Shown here in pieces: positions 20,221 to 27,178 of a DNA stretch of 64,000 bases (position 1 is its first letter; each line of letters opens with the position of its first letter). The notes under the pieces are model-generated. The model did no database searches and was not told where the DNA came from. It saw only the letters and a program-made list of their open reading frames with translations. Source of the DNA: an uncultured Granulosicoccaceae bacterium (GTDB lineage: Bacteria > Pseudomonadota > Gammaproteobacteria > Granulosicoccales > Granulosicoccaceae); assembly GCA_937930305.1 (NCBI GenBank), contig CALGLE010000002.1:124001-188000 (forward strand). The letters run 5' to 3'. A program made the translations under genes and the position numbers.

Positions 20221-20410
20221 GGCAAACAGAACCGTAGCCGCGGTCCATGGAGATGTTGTCTTCATCGGTTTGTCGGGCGCTACGGCCCAAGGCGTCTAAG
20301 CCGTTGGTGGTTTCTGTCGCATCCGCGTAGCTCATTCGGGTGCGTTGATCTAAGTCGTTTTATGTGTAGCTCACGGTGATGCCACGGGCGTCGGTTTCGC
20401 TGGTTATGAG
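20221..20410 (-). pseudogene. YD-repeat (Rhs-like) gene fragment with an internal stop
   Basis: Read on the minus strand, this stretch encodes SETDARGITVSYT, then a TAA stop, then NDLDQRTRMSYADATETT and LGRSARQTDEDNISMDRGYG. T-D-A-R/N-G-x-x-x-S-Y-x-Y-N-D-L-D-Q-R is the classical YD-repeat of Rhs and wall-associated proteins; the stop sits exactly where the repeat Tyr is expected. No start or long frame surrounds it, so it is a remnant of a polymorphic-toxin-type gene. Confidence 0.65.
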
Positions 20411-20563
20411 GGGTTGCTTTGTGAATTTGTGAATTGAGTTGTGTTCAGCATCGTGTGCTCGTGCGTTACTGGGAGTGCACCGATAACATATCGGACCACC
20501 TGAACACGTTAAGTGATCGCTGCGGGTGATTAACAAATTGGCGAATAAACAGGCTTTTAATTC

Positions 20564-21790
20564 ATGAATTTCAATGTTTCACTTTTCTTCTGTATAGCTT
20601 CAGTTCTCACTCTTTCTGGTTGCGGTGGTGGTTCTTCTGATTCAGGAACTCCATCGCCTCAGCCAAACGAACCTGTTGCAGCGCCTGTTGACGCCCCAAC
20701 ACAACCTGGCTCACCTTCTAATCCGCAAACACCTGCACCAAATCTACCTATGAATGTTGTGGTCGGGCCGACGGTTCCTTCTGTGCCTGTTCAGTCCATG
20801 CCTGATATTGGGCCCTTTACCGAAGACAACATCGAAGACGCTTTACTTTTTTCAGTGTCATCCGTGCGCGGTGATCGTGTGATGGATCTAGTTGATCTAT
20901 TAGATGATATTGAAAATAGAGTGGTGCAAGACGATCCCGGCTTTGTGTTGCAAAGTGAGACAATTGATGGATTTACCCGCGTTCATGCCTGTCCAGGCGG
21001 TGGGTTGTACATGGCAGTACTCATTAATGCCATACCGGCTTACAGCATTCGGCAATTTGATTTCAGGGAGTGTGTCGTCGACGGTATTGAGTTTAATAAC
21101 GGGTATGTCCACCGAGCGTTGAATGATGGAATCAGCCCGGCAAATTTTGAAGTATCTCAATACACCTTAGGTGGGGAGGCTGGATTTGCTGTCGTCGACG
21201 TAACTACGGGCCCACGGATAGAAATAAAAAATCCTGACGGCGTGATACGCCGTATTGCCGGCCAATACAGTGAGGGCGTTGATGGTGCTTATGCCAGAAC
21301 CAGGCTTCGTGACATCGACTTGCAGACGGTTGACGGTGACACTGCGTGGGTTGAGCATTATCATAGTTTGACGGTGCTGTCCGGTACATCGGGCGAACCT
21401 GACAGTGACGGCAATATTTACGGACGACGATACGACTTCGTTTCCATGTATTTTGGGAAGGGGCCAAGCGATAGCTTACTGGTCAATTTCATAGATCAGA
21501 GTGTTACAAGTGGCGGGCAATATGATGTGTCGATGCCTGAAAATATCGAACGCCCATTGGGGCAACCTAATGTTGCAAGTGGCCAATTGGATGTCAGTTA
21601 TTTCGTTCCAGGTATGGGACTGGTTGGAAACATCGCGATGCAGCCTGACAATGGCAACCCGAATTCGTTTGATGTCATCACAGAATCAGGCGGGGTTAGC
21701 ATCATGACTAGAACCGTAGACTGGACTCCAGACTATAATCTTGAAGGGTTTCGTCCTAGAAGTGCAGAGCGTTTGTTGTACGTTGAGTAG
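20564..21790 (+). CDS. Lipoprotein of unknown function, Pro-rich linker
   Basis: A 408-residue protein with a lipoprotein signal peptide (LTLSGCGGGSSDSG, Cys20). A Pro/Thr/Ser/Asn-rich linker (about residues 28-80) leads to a globular part of about 330 residues with alternating hydrophobic strands, suggesting a beta-rich extracytoplasmic domain. I recognise no family. The 347 bases before it hold the YD-repeat remnant, and a toxin-antitoxin pair follows. Confidence 0.75.
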   Translation: MNFNVSLFFCIASVLTLSGCGGGSSDSGTPSPQPNEPVAAPVDAPTQPGSPSNPQTPAPNLPMNVVVGPTVPSVPVQSMPDIGPFTEDNIEDALLFSVSSVRGDRVMDLVDLLDDIENRVVQDDPGFVLQSETIDGFTRVHACPGGGLYMAVLINAIPAYSIRQFDFRECVVDGIEFNNGYVHRALNDGISPANFEVSQYTLGGEAGFAVVDVTTGPRIEIKNPDGVIRRIAGQYSEGVDGAYARTRLRDIDLQTVDGDTAWVEHYHSLTVLSGTSGEPDSDGNIYGRRYDFVSMYFGKGPSDSLLVNFIDQSVTSGGQYDVSMPENIERPLGQPNVASGQLDVSYFVPGMGLVGNIAMQPDNGNPNSFDVITESGGVSIMTRTVDWTPDYNLEGFRPRSAERLLYVE

Positions 21791-22011
21791 GTTTGTTTGT
21801 TTCAACTGACCCTAGAAAGCCGGTGAGATTAGGTTTCCCGCTCGATGTTGTCGAACGCTGGCTCCCCGGCTTTACCCTGTTGGATAAAACCATGAATCAA
21901 GCGTTACAGAATAATTTGGCAGGAGCGCATGGGTTTAAGGCTAAAGATAGTTGTCAAATATCCGCTAATGATATACATTAATTAAATGTATATCATTCAG
22001 GGATAATCCTT
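21791..22011. other. Intergenic region before the toxin-antitoxin pair
   Basis: I see no supported gene here. An AAAGCCGG...CCGGCTTT inverted repeat (21816-21873) could fold as an imperfect hairpin after the lipoprotein gene. The antitoxin operator lies at the far end. Confidence 0.4.
21969..21995. promoter_or_regulatory. Palindromic operator of the toxin-antitoxin pair
   Basis: Perfect 11-base arms TGATATACATT and AATGTATATCA surround AATTA, 17 bases before the antitoxin ATG. AbrB-type antitoxins autorepress by binding such palindromes, so this is the likely operator. Its arms also contain -10-like sequences. Confidence 0.75.
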
Positions 22012-22242
22012 ATGCAAGTCGCTAAATGGGGCAACAGCCTCGCTATAAGAATTCCTGCAGCCGTTGTCGAAGCGCTTAATCTAAGCGAAGGAGATGACAT
22101 CGAAGTGATACTCGCATCGGACGACACCTTTGCTATTCAACGGGCACCTTCAGCGTCCGAACGCTTAGCAAAACTAAGACGATTCCGTGGCAAATTACCT
22201 GCTGATTTTAAGTTTGCGCGGGATAGCGCCAATGAGCGATAA
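22012..22242 (+). CDS. AbrB/MazE-type antitoxin (VapB-like)
   Basis: A 76-residue protein opening MQVAKWGNSLAIRIPAAVVE and followed by LNLSEGDDIEV, the swapped-hairpin AbrB/SpoVT DNA-binding fold of MazE and VapB antitoxins (residues about 1-45). The charged C-terminus (about 46-76) should bind and block the toxin. It overlaps the PIN toxin gene by 11 bases and has a palindrome directly upstream, as expected for an autoregulated pair. Confidence 0.9.
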   Translation: MQVAKWGNSLAIRIPAAVVEALNLSEGDDIEVILASDDTFAIQRAPSASERLAKLRRFRGKLPADFKFARDSANER

Positions 22243-22636
22243 CAGATCCCCTTTCATTGACACCAATATCTTGTTGTATCTGCTATCCAGCGATAATACA
22301 AAGGCCAACCGATCAGAAGAAATCATTGCTGCCGGTGGCGTTATCAATGTGCAGGTACTCAATGAGTTCGTGAACGTTGCTCGAAAGCGTTTAGATATGC
22401 CGTGGTCAGAGATACACATTTTGCTCGCTGAATTTCGTGCGCTTCTTTCTGTAGTGGATCTTAATGTCACTGTGCACGAGTACGGTTGTGAGCTTGCCGA
22501 GCGGTATCAACTCAGTGTGTATGATGCCTTTATAGTGTCAGCAGCAATCAAGGCTGGCTGCCCTACCCTATTCACCGAAGACATGCAACATCAACAAAAA
22601 TTTGATAATCAACTAACGGTAGTAAATCCGTACTAA
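22232..22636 (+). CDS. PIN-domain toxin ribonuclease
   Basis: A 134-residue PIN nuclease, starting at the ATG at 22232 inside the antitoxin gene. The acidic residues that bind metal are visible in FIDTNILLYL, VLNEFVNV, YDAFIV and LFTEDMQ. PIN toxins such as VapC cleave tRNA or rRNA when freed from the antitoxin. A longer reading from 22187 would overlap the antitoxin gene further and lacks the family N-terminus. A terminator hairpin begins inside the last codons. Confidence 0.9.
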   Translation: MSDNRSPFIDTNILLYLLSSDNTKANRSEEIIAAGGVINVQVLNEFVNVARKRLDMPWSEIHILLAEFRALLSVVDLNVTVHEYGCELAERYQLSVYDAFIVSAAIKAGCPTLFTEDMQHQQKFDNQLTVVNPY

Positions 22637-22657
22637 TGATATTTTTACGGATTTTTT
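22624..22657 (+). terminator. Rho-independent terminator of toxin-antitoxin operon
   Basis: The arms AAATCCGTA and TACGGATTT surround a 13-base loop and end in six T. The left arm spans the end of the toxin gene just before its stop codon. Confidence 0.75.
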
Positions 22658-22765
22658 CTGAACAGCTCTTTGGATAATGGGGAGGGGGATTACACCCAGC
22701 CGTTGCTAAACTAATTGGGTTATTAGTAATGACAAGAGGTTTTTTAGGGATGACAGCGCAGGCAA

Positions 22766-23506
22766 TCAGTCTTTGCAAAGCGAAGACAAAAATTGGTTCA
22801 CAGACGAATTACGGTTGCGTACATTGCCGGCCGACATAGACACAAGATCAACTGGCAAGAAACGCTTGGGTGTTGAGGTAAATGTGCCGCTTTCGGGTAA
22901 GGGTTCACACAGCACCCAGGGGGTGCGGCCCAGTGCGTGTGCATCGGTCATTGGCACATCTCCCCAGTACATCCATTGATAATGCGGGCAAAGTTCAATG
23001 GCGTGTTCGCCTAACAACAAGCCTAGGTCGTACAATAGGGAGTAACTTATTGGCCTCCTGCCGATTTCGTGAAACCCAGGGTTGGCGTGTTGCACAGCAA
23101 CCGGTTCTTGGCTGGGCACCCATTGTTGGCTCATCCATTCAATAATACGCTGCCAACATTCATCACTGGCTTCAACACGAATTCCGTCACTTTCCAGTAG
23201 CGTTGTGATTTGTTGTATTCGAACAGCTTTAGCGTTCATCCAATGGCTAAACGCATCTCGACCATACCGTTCAGGCAAATGCTGCATCAACAAGGGCTGC
23301 GAGGATTGATACGGCGAATAGTTAGGATAGTGCTCGGTGTAACTTCCCGTTTCCTGCAGAATCATCGACCATTGAAACAAGTTCTGGCGATCGCGCACGC
23401 GCGCAGGCCAACGTTCAATGTAAGGATCCATTTTTGTTGGTAGGAACACACCTCGCACTAGGCGCAGTGAATCAAGCAAAGCATTAAATCGGTATGAGTT
23501 TGCCAT
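22766..23506 (-). CDS. Unknown protein downstream of candidate toxin (possible immunity protein)
   Basis: A 246-residue soluble protein without signal peptide or membrane segment and rich in Trp, Tyr and His (for example CPHYQWMYWGDVP). The ATG at 23506 is preferred over a GTG two codons upstream. I recognise no family. It lies 32 bases after the Ser-rich nuclease-like gene on the same strand, the position of immunity genes in polymorphic toxin loci. Immunity is inference only; it could equally be an adaptor or chaperone. Confidence 0.65.
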   Translation of the reverse strand: MANSYRFNALLDSLRLVRGVFLPTKMDPYIERWPARVRDRQNLFQWSMILQETGSYTEHYPNYSPYQSSQPLLMQHLPERYGRDAFSHWMNAKAVRIQQITTLLESDGIRVEASDECWQRIIEWMSQQWVPSQEPVAVQHANPGFHEIGRRPISYSLLYDLGLLLGEHAIELCPHYQWMYWGDVPMTDAHALGRTPWVLCEPLPESGTFTSTPKRFLPVDLVSMSAGNVRNRNSSVNQFLSSLCKD

Positions 23507-23538
23507 GAACACAATAATACGGCATAGAAGGCGTTGCG

Positions 23539-24777
23539 TTAAAACCAGCTGCTGATTTTATTGCCTAAAGCGCTGCCTGCAATGGCGCCACCGACAGCGC
23601 CAATCAAACCACCCGCCGTCGCACCGACTGCTGCACCCACTGGGCCACCTACTACAGCCCCAATAGCTCCGCCAGCTTTGGCACCACCTAGCCCTCCCGC
23701 GGCAGCGCCTGCCCAACCACCGGCAGTTTCAGCCACAGCCACTTGGGTGTTTTCGCCAAAGCGGCCACCGTCAGCGTCTACTGCCGATTTAATCGTGTAT
23801 ACATCCAAAGCCACAGCAGCCGGGCCCAACACTTTTCCAGCCCCACGTGCTGCGCGACTGACTCGACTGGCGGTAACCACCGAATCAATCTGGCCAGACG
23901 TGGGCGCAATATCGACCGTTTGATGCGTAATCAAGCCGTTGGTTTGGTTAGCCGCATTGGTAAGACTGTTCACAACGCGTGTATCTGGACCGTGATTCCC
24001 AGTGATTGGGTTACCCGTGAACACATAGTCCACCGATCGCTGAAAGTTGTTCGACATGTTGATGTCGGTTGCCACTTGTCCTGTGTTGATCGACTTGCCT
24101 GCCTTGACCTCCACAAAATTAACATCGGCGTCTGGGTTGGTAAATTCAATATCGTAGACACGGCGCGAAGAGGTATCCGGAGACGCAACTTCAAATCGGG
24201 TTGAGGATAAAGAGGGGTCAACCGTTCTTGCGTACTCGAACGTAGCTTGACTGCTCACCATAGTTTGTCGTGCCATGTGACCACCAAAATCGAATTTTCC
24301 CGCCTCATTGATGGTTGGTCGACCAAAAACATTAATGGAATAACCGGCCGAGGGCGAAATCGAGTTGGGTGCAAAGCGGCCGAATTGCATGGCGTCCACA
24401 TGAATTGGCCCCACGCGCGCGCCTTGCACTGGCACGTTGTACCCCACGTTTGCAGCACCGATTGTGCTGGCGGCGTCAACACCGGTCATTAAATCCAGTG
24501 ACGTCGGTGCTGATCGAAGCGTCTCTTCAGTTGTGGGAGTTTCTGATAAAGCCATAACGCCCGTTAACGTGGACGTATCAATACGGCGTGATGGCTGGCT
24601 CACACTTGACGTATTGGTGTTGTTGGAACGGTTTGAGTCGTTGTCGCTTGAAGAATAACTGCTTGAGTGGGTCGAATTGGAGGAGGATCCGGCCGAGCCT
24701 GAAGAATTGCCAGACGATGACGTCGAGCTGAAGCCAGAAGCCGCCATCACACCACTGAGTGAGGAGGTATCGACCAT
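23539..24777 (-). CDS. Candidate polymorphic toxin: Ser-rich N-terminus, possible PD-(D/E)XK nuclease, glycine-zipper tail
   Basis: A 412-residue protein without signal peptide. Residues 1-60 are Ser/Asn-rich and contain the motif DTSSLSGVMA, repeated at 67-76 as DTSTLTGVMA. A central domain (about 130-310) includes VYDIEF (208-212) and FVEVKAGKS (221-229); Asp209, Glu223 and Lys225 could form a PD-(D/E)XK nuclease centre. The C-terminus (about 317-405) reads LGPAAVALDVYTIKSA and then a glycine-zipper series of GGAIGAVVGG-type repeats, a tail found in many secreted toxins that may cross membranes. The following gene may encode immunity. The assignment is by motif only. Confidence 0.6.
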   Translation of the reverse strand: MVDTSSLSGVMAASGFSSTSSSGNSSGSAGSSSNSTHSSSYSSSDNDSNRSNNTNTSSVSQPSRRIDTSTLTGVMALSETPTTEETLRSAPTSLDLMTGVDAASTIGAANVGYNVPVQGARVGPIHVDAMQFGRFAPNSISPSAGYSINVFGRPTINEAGKFDFGGHMARQTMVSSQATFEYARTVDPSLSSTRFEVASPDTSSRRVYDIEFTNPDADVNFVEVKAGKSINTGQVATDINMSNNFQRSVDYVFTGNPITGNHGPDTRVVNSLTNAANQTNGLITHQTVDIAPTSGQIDSVVTASRVSRAARGAGKVLGPAAVALDVYTIKSAVDADGGRFGENTQVAVAETAGGWAGAAAGGLGGAKAGGAIGAVVGGPVGAAVGATAGGLIGAVGGAIAGSALGNKISSWF

Positions 24778-25110
24778 TGCAGTGCTCCATTGAAGACAAT
24801 TTCTGAAACGGTACCGAAATCATTCTCAACTGGCACTGGGAGATTTCCTAGTATTTCATTATCGATGTGTTTCAATCTGCTTAGCGTGGCAATAATTCCC
24901 GCCGCAAACCCACAGCCCGCTTAACCACATTAGCCGCCTCTTTACCCTTAGTAATAAAGTGCTCTTTATAAATTCGATTATGGTGGCGCTATTGGGTAAT
25001 GAAAGTCGGCAAATACAAAACGTAATATTTCACTTTACAGTTAAGCGGTTAAGCTCACCTTCAGCTGGATACTGTTCGGCAACTCAAAATAAGTACATCG
25101 ACGGCTTACT
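24778..25110. other. Gap between candidate toxin and membrane protein genes
   Basis: It contains no complete gene. It holds the coding-like minus-strand fragment at 24881-24988 and presumably the promoter of the minus-strand toxin gene near 24780-24880. Confidence 0.5.
24881..24988 (-). pseudogene. Possible 3' fragment of a lost gene
   Basis: On the minus strand the frame between two stops reads HNRIYKEHFITKGKEAAN and then VVKRAVGLRRELLPR before TAA. The charged amphipathic pattern resembles a protein C-terminus, but there is no start codon context and no upstream frame. It may be the tail of a displaced effector or other gene. The family is not recognised. Confidence 0.25.
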
Positions 25111-25812
25111 TCATTCAACAACAGAACGATAAAATTTACGATCACGACTCAATTGGGTTAGAGACAGAATATGTGCAATAACTGCATATGGCACCAAAAA
25201 CAAGGGGATTAATCCCAACGGATATTCTGTTACTTCATTTGGATTGTCAAACGAGAACAATTGCACCGGCGTTTCAGAACTTGTAAAGCCAAAGAAAAAG
25301 GCGCTGATGAAATCGATCAGTCCAACTGCTGCCACTAATACAATCCAAAAAGGCGGAATTTTAGTGTCCCAAAATCGATAAAGCACATAGGCCGCTAATA
25401 AGCCAGTGAGAAGATCGCCCAAACCAGCGGGATAAGCAAAAATTGCGGGTAAATTACCCTGTGTGTGCTCAATAACAAACACCATGCCGATCGGTCTTAT
25501 CAACTGCAGTCCGATTAACACATGTTGCGATACGCCATGTCCAAGAATCCAATGTCGAGCCTTGTAGGCAACGACTGAAGCTATGAATAAATAGAGTATA
25601 GGTCGCGCCGGAAAATCTGGTCCTAATACGTAAGAATCAATCCTGTATTTTACAATTCCAAACGCTAATAAACACCAAATCATAGCAATGGAAATCAAAA
25701 CAGTGGTTTGTCTTAAACTGTGCTTAGCCTCTCTGGATACCATAAGTAAATGCCAGAAAGGCGTTGACAGAAAAAACAAAATAAATAATTCGCTCACTGG
25801 GGAAAAAATCAT
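25111..25812 (-). CDS. Polytopic membrane protein of unknown function
   Basis: A 233-residue inner-membrane protein with about seven hydrophobic segments from the N-terminus onward (LFILFFLSTPFWHLL; IAMIWCLLAFGIV). A conserved-looking loop LPAIFAYPAGLGDLLTGLLA lies between helices. No enzyme motif is visible. The gene overlaps the preceding lipoprotein gene by four bases (ATGA), so the two are translationally coupled and likely act together. Confidence 0.75.
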   Translation of the reverse strand: MIFSPVSELFILFFLSTPFWHLLMVSREAKHSLRQTTVLISIAMIWCLLAFGIVKYRIDSYVLGPDFPARPILYLFIASVVAYKARHWILGHGVSQHVLIGLQLIRPIGMVFVIEHTQGNLPAIFAYPAGLGDLLTGLLAAYVLYRFWDTKIPPFWIVLVAAVGLIDFISAFFFGFTSSETPVQLFSFDNPNEVTEYPLGLIPLFLVPYAVIAHILSLTQLSRDRKFYRSVVE

Positions 25813-26357
25813 GATTGCACCTCCGCAGAATAAATTCCGGAACCAGATCCATTGCCCGTACCGAAAAATCTAATAATGTAACGACCACCAAAGGTGCGGT
25901 TTATTGGATCATCCCAGTCAATCGAAAGTTCGAGATTGGAAATAACGTTTCCTACCAATAACCAATTGCAATAAACTTGACGGAATTCAACGGAAGCACG
26001 GTTCACATTCGTTATCACCGATCCTGACGTGCAAGTAGCATCTACACCGTTAATTACCACATGAATATCGACTCGATTTGCCCTAAGGGTTACCGTCGGC
26101 ACTGATACTTTAAGCGGTAAGAAAATTCCTCCAAGCCCTGCGGCATCGAGTCCGCTGTTCTCTCGCTTACACGTTTCTCGCTTAGTAGCCACGTCACACA
26201 TCAACAATTGGGCAGATTCAGTGGCGTTTATCACAGGCAGTAACCAGCTCGAAACTGTCTTCGGATCTTCAATCTCTCCATTAAGGGTTTCAAGTTTCGG
26301 AAACTGCGCACAAGCACTTAGGCCGATGGTAATGATGAATAAAACAATCTTAAACAT
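25809..26357 (-). CDS. Small lipoprotein of unknown function
   Basis: A 182-residue protein with a lipoprotein signal peptide (VLFIITIGLSACAQ, Cys16). The mature part has four further cysteines and a beta-rich look; its C-terminus is Gly/Ser-rich (FFGTGNGSGSG). No family is recognised. It is coupled to the membrane protein gene downstream and divergent from an HxlR regulator 60 bases away, which may control the pair. Confidence 0.72.
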   Translation of the reverse strand: MFKIVLFIITIGLSACAQFPKLETLNGEIEDPKTVSSWLLPVINATESAQLLMCDVATKRETCKRENSGLDAAGLGGIFLPLKVSVPTVTLRANRVDIHVVINGVDATCTSGSVITNVNRASVEFRQVYCNWLLVGNVISNLELSIDWDDPINRTFGGRYIIRFFGTGNGSGSGIYSAEVQS

Positions 26358-26417
26358 GGTGGTATTTGTTGGTTGGTACCATTACGATACTCTCTACTGA
26401 AATATTTGGATCACCGC

Positions 26418-26750
26418 ATGTCAGATCGCCCATTTGATGAAAATTGTCCTATATGGAGGGCCGCATCGGTTCTAGGGCATCCGTGCACGCTGATGATTTT
26501 GCGAGAGCTATTTCAGGACGGCTCGTGTCGTTTCAAAGATTTCGAATCGCGCTCAAGAGGATTTTCGAAAAATTCAGTGTCGAAGCAACTGAAAGCGCTA
26601 GTGGACGATGGGTTTGTTGAAAAGGTAATCTACGAAATTCGTCCGCGTCGTTACGTTTATCGATTGACTGCACGGGGACGTAAATTGGGCCCGATCCTGG
26701 AGGCCATGTTTGCCTGGGGCAAGTCAGAAATTAAATATCAGAGCAAGTGA
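26418..26750 (+). CDS. HxlR-family transcriptional regulator
   Basis: A 110-residue winged helix-turn-helix protein beginning MSDRPFDENCPIWRAASVLG at the ATG at 26418. The HxlR pattern is clear: a Cys near the N-terminus (CPIWRA), LMILRELFQDGSCRFKDFE, then SKNSVSKQLKALVDDGFVEK and YRLTARGRKLGPIL. Members often sense electrophiles or redox change through the N-terminal Cys. A longer reading from 26373 lacks family support. The probable target is the divergent lipoprotein/membrane protein pair. Confidence 0.88.
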   Translation: MSDRPFDENCPIWRAASVLGHPCTLMILRELFQDGSCRFKDFESRSRGFSKNSVSKQLKALVDDGFVEKVIYEIRPRRYVYRLTARGRKLGPILEAMFAWGKSEIKYQSK

Positions 26751-26832
26751 TCGCTTGTTGTAACTTGAATCGGTGAAATTCGCTATGAGGTTCTCGGAAA
26801 ACCAGCTCTACTATTTCAACACTCACAAAAAT

Positions 26833-26853
26833 GGGCAGCGTTCCTTGCTGCCC
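26833..26853 (-). terminator. Hairpin with minus-strand T-tract, possible terminator
   Basis: The arms GGGCAGC and GCTGCCC are separated by seven bases. On the minus strand the stem is followed by ATTTTTG, which suits a terminator for leftward transcription, but no leftward gene ends nearby. It may stop stray transcription from the preT side. Confidence 0.4.
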
Positions 26854-27120
26854 TAGTCTCCTTCCTGAAGATCCTTTTGGCGCTTCATTCGCCTTTCCTC
26901 CGTCTCCCTACTTTGCGTCCCTACAACGCATCCCTGCAACACTTCCATGCCCAGATAATCCCGTCTACGCGCTCCGTGTGTCAACACCTTCAGCTTGCTC
27001 TGCAGCAATCGTCAGCGGGTTCATCCTAGGTAACGGACCTGGAAAAAATTTTTAACAATGAATTACTCAAACGAATGGCCCACCGAATAGATGAGTGCAT
27101 TAGGCCGCCAAATATAAAAT

Positions 27121-27136
27121 TTGACCAATTGGATAA
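27121..27136. promoter_or_regulatory. Imperfect RutR-type operator upstream of preT
   Basis: TTGACCAATTGGATAA matches the RutR consensus TTGACCANNTGGTCAA at all but two of the fixed positions. It lies 42 bases before the preT ATG. TTGACC could also serve as a -35 element, with TTGAAT 17 bases later as a weak -10, so binding would block the promoter. Confidence 0.65.
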
Positions 27137-27178
27137 AATTTGCTTGAATACCCTCAACAACCATGAGGAGAAGCGTTT

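Larger units (their letters stand above)
26751..27178. other. Intergenic region upstream of preT
   Basis: I find no supported gene. A plus-strand open frame at 26831-27055 lacks a ribosome-binding site and protein-like composition. The region holds a hairpin at 26833-26853 and the preT promoter with its RutR-like site near the right end. Confidence 0.5.

Noticed and set aside
21793..21981. Plus-strand open frame of 62 codons before the antitoxin
   Set aside because: No ribosome-binding site, no recognisable pattern, and it runs into the operator palindrome.
26831..27055. Plus-strand open frame of 74 codons in the gap before preT
   Set aside because: Pro/Cys-rich composition without protein-like pattern, no Shine-Dalgarno, and a hairpin covers its start.
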